Shown: piece after piece, positions 9,745 to 22,830 of the stretch | Position numbering within the stretch: the first letter of the stretch is position 1 | Layout: the number at the start of each line of letters is the position of its first letter | Assembly (NCBI GenBank): GCA_037953625.1 | Contig: CM075652.1 | Coordinates: 72,817,501 to 72,881,500 of the forward strand | Source of the DNA: Crotalaria pallida | Lineage: Eukaryota > Streptophyta > Magnoliopsida > Fabales > Fabaceae | Direction: 5' to 3' | DNA length: 64,000 bases | The notes under the pieces: model-generated | Seen by the model: only the letters and a program-made list of their open reading frames with translations | The model's database searches: none | What the model was told of the DNA's origin: nothing | Program-made: the position numbers and the translations under genes

Positions 9745-12700
9745 TCAGTTGTCCTCGAACAAGTGTGGATGAGATTGTCTGATCTTGCTTTCTAGCTCCC
9801 AAGTAGCCTCCTCCACATTGTTCCTGCTCCAAATGACTTTTACCAAGCTGATCTCCTTGCCTCTTAATTGTCTCACTTGCCTGTCTTCAATCCTCACTGG
9901 AAACACTTCAAAAGTCAAATTCCCCTTCAAAGGCAAATCGTCCAGTGTGACCACATGAGAAGGATCATGAATGTACTTCCTTAGTTGGGAAACATGGAAT
10001 ACATCATGAAGCCTATCTAAGTGAGGGGGCATAGCAATCCTGTAGGCTACCGGACCAACCTTCTTCAAGATCTCATAAGGTCCAACAAACCGAGGAGTTA
10101 GCTTCTTGGACCTAATGGCTCTACCAATCCCTGTGATCGGGGACACCCTCAGAAACACATGATCCCCAACATCAAACTCCAAGGGTCTCCTTCGCCTGTC
10201 AGCATAATTCTTCTGGCGATCCTGGGAAGTTTTCATCTTGTTCTTGATCATGGTGATCCTCTCAGTTGTTTCTTTCACAATATCAGGACCTGTCAACAAA
10301 TTCTCTCCTATTTGGAACCAACACAGAGGCGTCCTACACTTCTTGCCATAGAGAGCCTCAAATGGTGCCATGCCAATACTGGAGTGAAAACTGTTATTAT
10401 AAGTAAACTCCATCAACGGCAGTAACTGCTCCCAACTACCAGTCTGCTCCAGAACACATGCTCTCAACAAGTCCTCCAGTGTCTGGATAGTACGCTCAGA
10501 TTGTCCGTCTGTCTGCGGATGGTAAGCCGTACTAAATTTCAGCTTAGTACCCAATGCCTCCTGAAGACTCTGCCAAAATCTAGACAGAAATCTCGGATCA
10601 CGATCGGATGCAATACTGGTAGGAACACCATGCAACTTGACTATGTCCCTGATATACAACTGAGTCAACTTCTCCAGAGTGTACTTCTTGTGAATCGGAA
10701 TGAAATGAGCACACTTTGTTGAGACGGTCCACAACCACCCAAACTGCATCACATCCTGCAGCCGTCCTAGGTAGACCCGTTACAAAGTCCATAGCTATGC
10801 TATCCCATTTCCACTCCGGGACCTCAAGTGATCGCAACGGACCACCAGGCTTTTGATGCTCAATCTTAACTTTCTGGCAAGTAAGGCAATGAGATACATG
10901 ATCTGCTACATCAGTTTTCAACTTTGGCCACCAATAAATCCTTTTCAGATCTTGGTACATTTTTGTTGCACCCGGATGGAAATTCATTTTGGTCCGATGT
11001 GCTTCCCACATAATATCCCTTCTGATCTCGAAGTCCATGGGAACACATATCCGACCCCTAAATCGGATAATGCCATCTGAACTCTTTACAAATTCGGGCT
11101 CTTCATTTCCCGATGCCCCTTCCAATAACTTCTGTAATTCTGCATCATCAGCTTGTCTTTCTCTAATAAGACCCATCAAGTCATTAGTAACCTGCAACAT
11201 TTCTAGAACAATGCTCTTCTCTTTCACTTGCATGTTCAAATTGAGGTCACTGAACTCTTGGATTAACTGCATCTCCTTCACCATCAAATTGCTGACATGC
11301 AAAGTCTTGCGACTTAATGCATCAACCACTACATTTGCTTTGCCTGGATGATACTGGAGATCGAAATCATAGTCCTTCAGAAACTCCGTCCACCTCCTCT
11401 GTCTCATATTCAACTCCTTTTGATCGAAGAGATAGCGAAGGCTTTTATGATCGCTAAAGACTTCAAACTTTGAGCCATATAGATAATGCCTCCAGATTTT
11501 CAAAGCAAAAACTACTATCGCCAACTCAAGATCATGAGTGCGATAGTTCTGCTCATGCTGCCTCAACTGTCTGGATGCATAGGCTATGACTTGTCCTTGC
11601 TGCATCAGCACACAACCCAACCCTTGTTTTGAAGCATCACAATACACTACAAAGGATTGAGTCGGATCCGGCAAGATCAACACTGGAGAACTAGTCAATC
11701 GCCTCTTCAACTCTTGGAAGCTCTCTTCACATTCTGGGGACCATTCAAACGGAACACCTTTCCGCGTAAGAGTGGTCAAAGGAAGGGCTAGTTTAGAGAA
11801 CCCCTCAATGAACCTCCTATAATACCCAGCCATACCAAGGAAGCTTCTGATCTCAGTGATGGACTTGGGTCTCTCCCACTTAAGCACCGCTTCCACCTTA
11901 GAAGGGTCAACAGCCACACCCTTCTCATAAATCACATGCCCTAGAAAATGCACTTCATTCAACCAAAAACTACAGTTGGAAAACTTGGCATAAAGATGCT
12001 TGTCTTTGAGAACTTGGAGCACCGTTCTCAAATGCTCCTCATGCTCCTTCTGGCTTTTGGAATAGATAAGAATGTCATCAATGAACACAATGACAAATGA
12101 GTCTAAGTACGGCCTGAAGATCCTGTTCATGTAGTCCATGAAGATGGCAGGTGCATTCGTGAGACCGAAAGGCATCACCACATATTCAAAATGCCCATAT
12201 CGAGATCTAAAAGCAGTTTTAGGAATGTCCTCCTCTCGGATACGGATTTGATGATATCCAGATCGAAGGTCAATTTTTGAGAAAACTGCAGCTCCCCTAA
12301 GCTGATCCAACAAATCATCAATGCGTGGGAGCGGGTATTTATTCTTCACCGTCACCGCATTCAACTGACGGTAATCAGTGCACATGCGAACACTCCCATC
12401 CTTCTTTTTAACAAAAAGAATAGGAGCTCCCCACGGAGAAACACTTGGCCTTATGAACCCCTTAGCCAAAAGCTCCTCCAACTGCTTCTTCAATTCCTCC
12501 AACTCTGGAAGGGCCATTCGGTAAGGCGCTTTAGATACCGGGCCGGCACCAGGCATCAGATCAATGCCAAATTCTACTTCTCTGGATGGAGGTAATCCGG
12601 GAATGTCAGCTGGAAAAACATCCAGAAACTCACAAACCACTGGGAGTCTACTGATATCTGATGCTTCCTCATCATTTAATGCCGACACTGAAACTTGACA

Positions 12701-12850
12701 GAAAATTACTGACTTCTGGCTACAATCAAGAAGGACACGGTTCTGGGACATCCAGTCCATGCCTAGAATGATATCCAGCTTGGTTAAGGGCAAACATATC
12801 AAGTTTACTTTGAATTCCGCTCTAATACTCGAAGAGGGCAATCCAAGCAC
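9745..12850 (-). pseudogene. pol: Pol of the chromovirus (RT, RNase H, integrase, chromodomain), frameshifted
   Basis: Two overlapping minus-strand frames cover pol. The first (12850-10598) holds reverse transcriptase with FIDD as its catalytic box (in FVIVFIDDILIYS), RNase H (VYCDASKQG) and the integrase zinc finger (HRTKM...CLTCQKVK) and first catalytic Asp (WDSIAMDF). At about 10716 a one-base change shifts the frame. The second frame (to 9745) holds the remaining integrase, with SDRDPRF and the Glu in DGQSERT, then a C-terminal chromodomain-like segment (VIWSRNNVEEATWE), which in this clade guides integration to heterochromatin. Pol lies in a different frame from the upstream gag-protease reading frame (change near 12805-12850). 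Confidence 0.93.
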
Positions 12851-14085
12851 ATCAAAGATGTAACCACTGCTGAATTTGTAGGGGTAGACACAGACAATTT
12901 AAAAGGCATCTCAATAGCAGATAACTTTAATCTTTTCATGCAATTGACAGAAATAAATGAGTGTGTAGCTCCACAATCAAAAAGAATGCCACATGCAACA
13001 TCATTTATATGGACAATACCTCGAATCAGCTCATCGGCCTCTGTAAGTTCCTCGCCATCCAGGGTATACACCTTTCCCTTCTGAGTTACCCGATTGTCAC
13101 CAGCTTTCTGTACCTTGGCCACATTCACCTCTTTCTTCACTACATTTCTGGGACAATTCATCGCAATGTGACCCGGCTGACCGCACCTGTAACAGACTAT
13201 CCCACCCTTGCTCGGGTCCAGCCTCCAACAATCTCCCCTATGCTGCTTACCACAATGTGGACAAGTCGGAATAGGACCATAGGTACTCATTGCTGGGCCT
13301 GTGCTAGGCTGGGAGTAAGGACCTGGTCGCTGCACCGAACTCTTGCCCCTAATAGGACCTCCAGCTTTCTGTACACTTTTGCTTCTTTTCTCAGCTGCTC
13401 GTTGTTTCCGACTCTTTTCATAAGTACTAGTCATGTTGATCAATTGAGATAGATTGGCGATGTTCTGATACTCAAAAGCCACCTTGATTTCAGAACGAAG
13501 TCCGGTCTCAAACTTGATGCACTTGGTCCTTTCATCAGCATCCCTGTAACTCCCTGCATATCGGATCAAGTCCTCAAACCTAGAAGCATACTCCCCAACG
13601 CTCAAGTTCCCCTGCACAAGCTGCAGAAAGGCTATCTCCTTCTCTCTACGAACATCCTCAGGAAAGTATTTGCCGAGAAAACGGTCCTTGAACAACTCCC
13701 AGGTGATCGCCTAGTTGCTCGCCTCTAAGCCCCTCCGCATCTGTTGCCACCAGTGTTCTGCTTCACTAGTCAACATGTATTGTGCTAGCAGAACCTTTTG
13801 TTCCTCCGGTGGTGCCATGGTATTCAGGATCTTTTCAATCTCCTGCAACCACAGTTGTGCCCCATCGGGATTGAACCCTTCTTCGAACTTCATCGGATCA
13901 TTCTTTCTGAATCGTGCCAACCAATCGATAGCAACTGGAGCTGGTGGCTGAGGATTCATTGTTGCTGCTGTGGCTGTTGCTGCTGCAGCTGTTACTGCTA
14001 TGTTATTCCCCTGATTCTGTTGCAGTTGTACCAGTTGTTCCAGAATAGCGCGGATCCCATCATTATCGATCCACCTACCAGCCAT
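12805..14085 (-). pseudogene. gag: Gag-protease of the chromovirus, one in-frame stop
   Basis: It starts at the ATG at 14085, the first after the primer-binding site. The N-terminal part is Gln/Ala-rich. An in-frame TAG at 13711-13713 interrupts it, and the same frame continues to 12805. Downstream are the retrotransposon gag core (around FKDRFLGKYFP and VGEYASRFEDL), a CCHC zinc knuckle (CYRCGQPGHIAMNC) that binds RNA, and an aspartic protease site. The protease reads FDCGATHSF where the family usually has D-S/T-G-A, so the Ser/Thr after Asp is replaced by Cys, another sign of decay or an unusual active site. Confidence 0.92.
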
Positions 14086-14246
14086 TCTGTTTAATCATGC
14101 ATAAGTCCAACAGTTAATGCTTAATAGCATGATTAGTAGTACAAACATCCTATCAATATATTCTAGACTTTAAACTATAATTATCGATTACTCGCTTGGT
14201 GAGTAATCAGTGGAGTAACTCATAACTCCAATGGCCGAGGGAAACT

Positions 14247-14258
14247 GCTCTGATACCA
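14247..14258 (-). other. Primer-binding site of the chromovirus
   Basis: The minus strand reads TGGTATCAGAGC four bases from the 5' LTR border. This complements the 3' end of initiator tRNA-Met, the common primer of plant LTR retrotransposons. Confidence 0.9.
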
Positions 14259-14262
14259 TAAA

Positions 14263-16743
14263 TGTAACAACCTATAATATTTACCCTTAATTTCCTTTAT
14301 ATCAAAAATACGGATTTAAAAATTCATTTTTAATTCCTGAAAATCAACCGTCAAACGGACGGAGTTTCGTCTGTTTTTCGAACATTTCAAAATCTTCAAC
14401 CTGATAAACACATTATTTAATATCAGCAGTAGCCAGCAGGTCTCAAATATAGATATAAGTGCATCACATAGTTGCCCCATGGGCTCAAGTGTAAAACAAT
14501 CAACGTCAGTGTGTCAGAGTGCCAGCAACAGTGCTAAGTATGCAAAACAAGAGACCATATCCGCAACTATGCCCAAAAATGAATCATAAGCAAATGCACC
14601 AAATAAACTATCCTAAGCCTCTCACAAAAGAGCATATACTGCACATATACATCAAATAACATAGAGGCTTAGGTCAAAAGAATGCATCTAAACCCAACCC
14701 TACTCTCCCTGTGAGTGAGAGTACTCCTGCTCGGCCTGGTCATGTGTAAACTCAGCCTCGGTACCTGTGGAAATAGTAAGGAGTGAGTATTACACATAAA
14801 ATGGGGAAGCAGTTTCCAATTACGACATAATGCTATACCAAGCCATACACATTTAACAATATAATAAAGCTCAAGAAATCACAATTCATTATCAAAGTAT
14901 TCCATTGGTTTCTCAAGTCAATCTTGCCTATTCATTCCTATACATCATTTTCATAAAGTCTTTTATTCCTTACACTTTAATCATATTCATAATTCTTTTC
15001 AATCTGTCCCTGGTCACGACCGACTGCGTCTGCACTCCTGTGCACTCACGTCTTACTGCGTCCGGGTATATTTTTCATTCTCCCCTGGTCACGACCTACT
15101 GCGTCTGCACTCCTGTGCACTCACGTCTTACTACGTCCGGGTATATTTTTCATTCTCCCCTGGTCACGACCTACTGCGCCTGCACCCCTGTGCACTCACG
15201 TCTTACTGCGTCCGGGTATATTTTTCATTCTCCCCTGGTCACGACCTACTGCGTCTGCACTCCTGTGCACTCACGTCTTACTGCGTCCGGGTATATTTTT
15301 CATTCTCCCCTGGTCACGACCTACTGCGCCTGCACTCCTGTGCACTCACGTCTTACTGCGTCCGGGTATATTTTTCATTCTCCCCTGGTCACGACCTACT
15401 GCGTCTGCACTCCTGTGCACTCACGTCTTACTGCGTCCGGGTATATTTTCATTCTCATTTTTCTTTATTAACCTTTCCTCTTACTCATATTAATCATTTC
15501 ATTTTCCAGAAAAACCACTTAATTTCTTATCAAGTAAATTACTCCAAATTAAACACCACATTACACATTTGCATCATCAACTAATCACAAACATATCTCA
15601 TAAGTTAATTAGCATCTATTAAACAACTTTATTAATACCGTCACCATTATCCTTAATTTCCATTCTTTGCCTTGGTTTTTAAAATAAAATCATATCTCAT
15701 ACATTTAGCAAAATAAGCACTTTAAATTATAATCATCACCAAGTCACAAGTTTATCTACCAAATATTAAAATGAAGCTTATCATCATCTAATTATTTTCC
15801 CTATGTCACATGCTCTAATTATTAACTACCCTATGGTATAACCACCTAAACTAACACATAACTCTTAGCACCCATTATATACATATTGTAAACTAAACCC
15901 CAGAGTAAGATAATACTCACTATAACCCACTCCTTACCTCAAGCTCTTAGAGATAGAGAGAGAATTTGTGCTTGGAACTCACTTGAGAAAGAGCCACAAT
16001 TCAAAAGAGAGGGAGGAACCTAAAATCAATAAAATAAAGGAACAAAATATCAAACTTTGCCCAAGAATCTTGAGGAAATTCATGACCCATCAAGTTCCTC
16101 AAGGTTGTTGACTAAAGCTTCAAGGGAGGAAGAGGGAGAGAGAGAAATTTGAATTCTAGGGAGAGAAAGAGAGGAATAAAATCAACAATCAGTTACTTGG
16201 AGCAACAAGGAAGGACTTGGGGATGGACTTGGAGTGATCCTCTTGAGGATTGATTGATGAAAATGGAAGATTTGGTGCCCTAGGAGAGAGAGAATTCGAG
16301 TTTCTCAAGAACTAAGAGGTGGACGCACCTTTATTTTTTTTTTCAGCATCTACAGCTTTTAATCGATTATTAATTGATTATGCCATTTTTCATTTTCTGA
16401 CCTTAATCGATTAAGCTGCAGTTTAATCGATTAAGCTGCAGTTTAATCGATTAAGCTGTTCAGTTTTGCAGTACCCAGACTTTGAATGGCCATAACTTCT
16501 TCGTTACCCGTTGGATCTTCCTCAAATTTTAAGGCAAGCTTCCTCACATATCCTACTTCACATCCAACGGTGGAATTTATGTTTTAAGCTACCAATCTTG
16601 TTATTCTAATTTCCTAAGTTCCTATGTTTTAAACTTACGGTTGCATGCTAATTTGGCTAAGTTTCTCACATATGCTCTCATTTCTTCTACCCTAAGACCA
16701 TCGCAACATAAATTACAATATAAATAAAGTTTGAGATGTTACA
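14263..16743 (-). repeat. 5' LTR of the chromovirus
   Basis: 2481 bp with the same organisation as 7449-9708 but six 75-bp units. Donor-like GAG|GTAAGG lies at 15937-15938 and acceptor-like ACAG|GTACC at 14764-14766, giving a 1173-bp interval. An 11-bp indel near 14860 and scattered substitutions separate it from its partner. Confidence 0.95.
15008..15455. repeat. 75-bp tandem array, 6 copies
   Basis: Same unit as at 8205-8430, starting at 15009 with the next unit at 15084 and so on. Because 75 is a multiple of three, the plus strand reads as a 25-residue peptide repeat (14905-15471); this is probably a by-product, since the element is transcribed from the minus strand. Confidence 0.95.
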
Positions 16744-18542
16744 TTATGAGCAACACACGCATTTAGCAATAATTAGTCATTTCTTTCCATAATTAATCTC
16801 ATATAGAAAATTCTTATAATTGTCGAACTCTTATCCACGACTCCAAAAAGCTTAAACATATGAGGAGTATTCTTATCATTGATAATCTTTTAATCAAAAT
16901 TTCACGTTAACACATATGACAATGATGTGGGGAGAAATATCATTGGAGTGATAAGTTTAGTCAGCAAACACGACTACATCTCCTCCAACATCCTCCCAAA
17001 ACCTAAATCGGAAAGCAAAATGGGACGTACAAGAATCTTAACCACGCAGGCCTCAAAGTTAGAAAAACAAATGCTGCAACCACCACACGTGGCCAGCCAA
17101 AACTTAATATCACATAAATCATCATTTCACAAGGGCCCATACACATCGAACATCTAGCCTCGTTCAGGTTCCATCTCACCGTTCACAATTTGCTCAAGGG
17201 GGCGACAATACTTCTCTAGTCTCGAGTGCGGCACACGCTACGACCCACAGGGTATTAATCCCCGACCATATATAGACTCGTCCCGCATAGAGAAGCACCC
17301 AAGGATTCTTGACGTTTGACCGTCCTTGCCCTCCCCTATCACAATCACTCATTTGAGCACTCGTAGGTAACTCAAAGTGTCTTTCCTCTCCACTACTCCA
17401 GTCTCAACTCGCGGGGTTAGGAAAGTCTTTTAAGTTTTCAAGAAAAGGGTTTGGTTGACCCATTCTTAATCTCGCTTCTAACGGGACTCGACCTTTAATT
17501 AAACTCTTAAAATTCCATTAACATCATCATTTCCCCATACAGTGGAGTCCAAAACTTTAATCACAAAGGCAGGTCTAACAGACCGTGCAGGGGAAAGTCT
17601 ATTTATCCATGCTCTAACCATCATCACTGTACGATTCAAAATTCTCAAAATCATATAAATGTTTTATGAACCATGTCTTACTACATAAGGACTTATGCCC
17701 ATTAGGGGGTCAACATTATCTTTCTTGTACCTTATATAATTCCAAAAACTCTTATAATATCAATTATTCCAAGATTAAGATCATGCCATCAAAAAGAAAT
17801 TCTTTTCCCAAAAACATTTTTTCTCTCGACAAAGTTCCCTTAATCAATCGCAAACTCTGAAGTCTTTCAATGATATTAACAAAAATTACAACCAGGCAGA
17901 TTAATATAACAGACACATACTGTAAAACAGAATATCATATCAATAAGGCATAACAAAATTTTGCATACATACAAGCATCATATAACATCAAGTGATATTA
18001 GTATTTTCCTATGAGTGGTCATTCACACACTTACAATTTGTGGTCCAACTACTAACTATTTAGATCACTAAATTCCGACCTTTGAGAGATCAGGAACGTC
18101 CTAAAATATATAACCTAAATACCAGTGTCTTAGAAAAGCTTCTCTCTCACCTTAAGGGTTTGCGGATGCCTCCAACTTGTCCGACAACAGTCAATCTACC
18201 AATTCGCTTACGTCGTTGATTCCTTTTTTCCTTGATTCACGATATGTCTATGTTAAAAATAACTAATTTAATTATGCTATTCTACTCTATATGAAATAAA
18301 ATATTTTAAACCTTATATATACGTTAACAAAGATACACACTTTAAACATAAAAATTCAAATTCAAAAATTTTCCAAACCTTTTTTAAAACTTCAATCACA
18401 TCAAAATCTTATAAAAATCACGATTACAATTCACATTACCTAATTGTTTAAATGCTGGACCTTTTGGACAACATATTAAAAATTCTTGAAAAACAACTTT
18501 AAACCTCATAAAACTTACTCAAATTTTTCCTACAATTAATAA

Positions 18543-20890
18543 TGTAACACCCTAATTAATCTTTACCCTAAAACCGAAATTAGGACTTAAAATTTTCTTT
18601 TGAAATACGGCATAATAATTCATTTAATATGGTAGACAGAGATCCAGCGGAAGATAGTTTGTACAAAATATAAAAAAAGTAGAACAACATAGTTACAACT
18701 TCTGGTTACACAAAATATGAGACCCCAAAAACAGTGTTTCCGCTCGGCCAAATGGCCGAGACCTAAGTCAATGACTCTATAGACCTACTCTCCCTGTGAG
18801 GGAGAGGGAACCTGCTCGGCCGGGGACTGCGTCTGCTCGGACTCAGTACCGTAAAAATGGTAAGGAGATGAACATTACACAGAACTTAAGTAAGTAGTTT
18901 CTAATTTGACATACCGAACTACCAAGCCAAACACAAATAAGCAATTAGCATATTAACAGATATTCAATCAGATGACATATCACATACAAACAGCCTCATT
19001 CTACTCGGTACATGTTAGTTTTCCACTGTATACTTTACCAACCATTTTTACTCCTACATCGCCGATTATTTACCCTTACATTCTTTCCTCAATTCCTCTC
19101 CTTGATTACTCGGTCTCTATTCCCTTTCTTGGTATCTGATTTCCTCGCTCAGTCTCTTGTCTTATCATTCATCTTTTACATATCTTTCAATCTTTTACTC
19201 TTCTCGATCGCATACACCCAGTGCATGTCTTACACCATTTAGGGTCGGATTCCGGAGTGTCCATAACTGCGAGTACCCAGTACCCGTCTTACAGCCGCGC
19301 ATCTCGGCGTCTTACGCGATCAAGGCACGCACCCAGTACGCGTCTTCCATGGTCAGGAGCACTACCACCGATTTCTTCTATGGAGTTAAGGAGTGTCCAT
19401 AGCTGCGAGCACCCAGTACTCGTCTTACAGCTGCGCATCTCGACATCTTACGCGACCAATGCATGCACCCAGTACGCGTCTTCTATGACCAGGAGCACAT
19501 CCCACCGATTCCGTTGCTCGGAACCTTGTGTGAGTCATGGCGCCGAGTACCCAGAACCCGTCTTACAACTGCACATACCCAGTATGCGTCTGACGTAATC
19601 AATGCACGCACCCAGTACGCGTCTTCTATGACCCGCTCACACAACCATTTCTCTTTAATTACTCTTTTATCCTTTATAACATTCATTATTCAGCTCCTCT
19701 CGGCTCAACCCTCTTGTTTACCTGGTTCGCTCGTCCTCTCATTATTTAATTCGTTAACTAATATAGTTTCTCCCTCCAGCAGTTAACAACATTCCCCATA
19801 ACCCATCTCGGCCTCTCGCGCTCGGTCTACTGACAGGTTTAAATGTACAAACATGAGCAACAATTATCATAACTCATAAGCATTCATACAGTAACAGAAT
19901 ATGATTAAATTCACTTAGCAAGCATATAAATATTTCCACTTAGTTCAGGAATTCATGACTCTAGTTCATTTGTTAGTTTTCTTCTTAATTATTCCTCTTC
20001 CTCTCTAGTATTATTCTATGTCTTTCCCTAATCTAACACCCACTCTTAATACCCGTTATGAACACACTAGCAACCCAAACCTAAGCTAAGGTAACACTCA
20101 CTCCTTACCTCAACCCACAAGAGATAAGAGTTCGAGAGCTTGAGTGTGGCTTCTTTGCTGTTGAACTCTTGAACTTGAAACTCCTTGAACCGGTGTACCC
20201 CCCTTGCTTGCACTCCCAAACACGACGAAGATACAGGGAACGTCCGACGAGGCGAAGGAGATGAAGGAAAGTAGCTTCTATTTTGTGAGTATTGATAGAG
20301 AAGAAGAGAGAGAAGAATATGTGAGTAAGAAGAGGGTGTACTGAACTTTAGAGAAGATGGGGAAAACGAAGAAGAGAGAGAATAAAAAGTGCTATGGTGT
20401 TGGTTGTGGATTTCTTTTATTCCCATGTGAGAATTAATTGTGTGGTCCTAGTTGGAGGCTTCTTTGAGAAGCTTGGGAATATGTGGATAAGATTCATTGG
20501 CTTCTAGGGGAAGTCACCAACAGTGACTTGAAAAGGACATAAAGTGATTGACAGTGACGTCTGCACAGAGGACGTGACACGAAGAAGTAGAGGGAGAGAG
20601 CTTCGGCTTTGACGCGGAGAAGTAGCAGCAGTCCGAGTATGTTCTCGATCAACCCAGCGAGATTTGTTGCGGTCGGTCTGTCCAAGTTGACGCCTGCTCT
20701 AGACTTCGCGTTTCGTCTTCATTTAGCTCAGCTGAGATCGGTCCGAGATCCAGCATTTCCTTATCTGGTCGGCCCACACTTCCTATTTCCCTCACGATAC
20801 TATACCTATTTCTATGACTTCCTACTACCCTTAATCAAATTTATATTTAAATTTATTATTATATTAGATATTAAATCTTAGGATGTTACA
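18543..20890 (-). mobile_element. Solo LTR (copy C), TSD AATAA
   Basis: It starts TGTAACACCC and ends GATGTTACA on the plus strand, with perfect 5-bp duplications AATAA at 18538-18542 and 20891-20895. There is no internal region, so it is the product of LTR-LTR recombination. On the minus strand it follows the chromovirus LTR plan: donor-like TTGAG|GTAAGGAGTG at 20108-20109, a tandem array, then an exon-like block containing GCCGAGCAG near 18820. The acceptor position reads TTTTTACGGTACTGAG instead of ...CAGGTAC, so the acceptor AG is lost in this copy. Confidence 0.93.
19253..19640. repeat. About 130-bp tandem array, 3 copies, in solo LTR C
   Basis: Three diverged units, each with ACCCAGTAC..CGTCTTAC and CACCCAGTACGCGTCTTC. 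As in the other two minus-strand arrays, the minus strand shows repeated GTAAGACG. Confidence 0.85.
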
Positions 20891-21540
20891 AATAACACAA
20901 AATCCTTAAGTTTTAGATCAAGGAAAATCATTTTTAAACTCATGTTATCATAAAGATAAATTTTGGACAACAACATAAAATTTATTTTGAAAATCACTTT
21001 TTAAAATACCAAAAATTACTCCAAGGTTTAATACATCCACAATCACCAAAATTCCTAAGTTTGAAACAAAGGAATTCACTTCTATGCTAACACTAACATC
21101 AAATAGATTTTTGGATAGGACCCAAAAACTTTGCATAAAATCATTTTATAGATTCAAAACTTGTTCACAACTCCATTTCCAATTCACAATCAAATAATCT
21201 AAGCTTCTAACATAAATTTTTTTTTTAAAGTCCTAATGCATCACAATCAAAACTTGGACATACAACACATACTTCTTAATTAAAAATGCTTGCAACATCC
21301 AACAAAATCATCCAAAATTTTATCTAATTATTATCTCTAAAAATTTTACTTTCTAAACATTTGAAAACTTTATTGCTCAAGTCATTAGAACATTTTATAA
21401 AATTTTGGACAACATCAAATCCATTTGGAGTTTCACATTTTAATCTTAAAAATTTCCCTTCGCATCATTCTTTCATCAAATAACATTGTACTCTAAAACA
21501 TATCTCAATAAAACAAAATTTTATCTAATCACTTTGACCA

Positions 21541-22830
21541 CAATCTCCTAAACGACGAATTGCGAGGAATTTGCGAGGGAAATTTTTCTTAGTGGTGAAA
21601 ATTAAGCGATTAACGCATCAGTTGTAGATTCATCACTAATTTGGTTTCGTCAGGGATTTTTCCGGCACTAATATGCATTTTTATTAAAGTGGTAGTGTTG
21701 CAACATTTAAATTTTTTTCTCATATGTTCAAAATTAAAATCAATGAAAGTTGTATATTAACAAGGTTTTTAATATACTCCCTCTAGTTTTTATTATAAAT
21801 CATCATCTAAAAAGTGTGGTGATATTTTTATATGTAAAAGACCTCTTTTATTGATATACGAACTCTATTCAAATAATTTTAAAATAATGCAAAAGACCTA
21901 ACATCATTATTGATATACGAACTCTATATAAAGATTGAATATATTATATCCATATCCAAATAGAATAAGAACAAAAAAAATTAAAACCTATTATATCCAT
22001 AATGAACTTATATCCACTATAACCTTTTATTCACCATGAAAGTGTTAAAAAAGAATATTGACTATAATAAGCCTGTTAACCTCAAATAATTCACTAGCGT
22101 ATATGCACTCTAAATTAAATCCCACTAATTGACACAATTTTGATTGTCTCGTATTGATTTGCATTAGTGACTTGGTTGGTTATTACATTTTCTTGTAAAA
22201 AAAATTAATTTTATCATATTACTGTAAACAAAAAATGCTCAAAATATACCTCAAATTTGTATGAAATACTCCTCGAGGATATAAAAGTCTTTTTTAATTC
22301 TATGTTTAACATTTTCATTAATAAACTAGTCATTTATTATAAAGAAGGGGTGTAAATGCAATACCAATTGATAAAAAGAGGAGGTGCGTGTTATTTTTTA
22401 AACTATAGAAAGGGTGTCCGTGTCATTAGTGTAAACCTTACTGAATGTGAGTGCAATTTTCCCATATTTTAATCATCACTACTTTTTTATGTCATTGATT
22501 AAAAAAAACTAATTGGATGAATAATATTTCCTAGATAATTATATTAACTTAAATGTTTGTTATCATGCAATATTACAATATTAACTGTGAGTGAAATTAA
22601 TATACTACATTTTTAAGAAATCAAGAAATTTAGGTAATTTTATTGATTAGTGTAATTTGACTTAAATAAACTACTTATATTTTCTCTGGTCTTCTTTATA
22701 ATGTAGTAACTTATGTTTAATTTGTTCCTATTTATAAATTACATTTTAGAAAAATTTTATGGTTCTATTTATAAGTTACTTACTTTGTTCCTAAATGTAA
22801 GATCCTTTTGAGACTTACTTTATCCCTATT
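21541..22830. other. AT-rich gap without genes
   Basis: No coding sequence seen. GCGAGGAATTTGCGAGG and TTTCGTCAGGGATTTTTCCGGCACTAA at about 21560-21680 resemble terminal parts of large cut-and-paste elements, but no complementary end was found. 22680-22830 contains half-copies of TATTTATAA-type MITE ends. Confidence 0.3.

Larger units (their letters stand above)
7449..16743 (-). mobile_element. Complete Ty3 chromovirus (Tekay/Del-like), TSD TTATG
   Basis: The 9.3-kb element is flanked by perfect 5-bp duplications, TTATG at 7444-7448 and 16744-16748. Two LTRs (7449-9708 and 14263-16743) begin TGTAACA and end TGTTACA as read on the plus strand. Internal genes are on the minus strand, so 14263-16743 is the 5' LTR. 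Primer-binding site and polypurine tract sit next to the LTRs. The pol C-terminus looks like a chromodomain, which places it among chromoviruses. LTRs differ by roughly 1% substitutions plus a 75-bp repeat-number change (2260 versus 2481 bp). Gag and pol carry one stop and two frame changes, so it cannot make its proteins alone. Confidence 0.93.
7091..21540 (-). mobile_element. Decayed giant LTR (copy E), split by two insertions
   Basis: Three pieces, 7091-7448, 16744-18542 and 20891 to about 21540, together read on the minus strand like the intact giant LTR at 39192-45386. Landmarks: 17155-17240 matches 43840-43930; 17410-17490 matches 43550-43640; CTTACTACATAAGGACTTA near 17680 matches 42740-42785; the block at 18010-18160, with a donor-like AAG|GTGAGAG, matches 42376-42500; and 7095-7180 matches the ORF at 44654. 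The chromovirus (TSD TTATG) and the solo LTR (TSD AATAA) interrupt it cleanly. Outer borders are uncertain; the left end looks truncated. Confidence 0.6.

Noticed and set aside
10159..11351. Plus-strand ORFs across the chromovirus pol
   Set aside because: Shadows of the minus-strand pol, which has all catalytic motifs.
12961..13452. 163-codon plus-strand ORF
   Set aside because: Antisense to gag zinc knuckle and protease; no independent support.
14905..15471. 188-codon plus-strand ORF with six 25-residue repeats
   Set aside because: It is the 75-bp tandem array read in one frame; the element is transcribed from the opposite strand and the other LTR has only three units.
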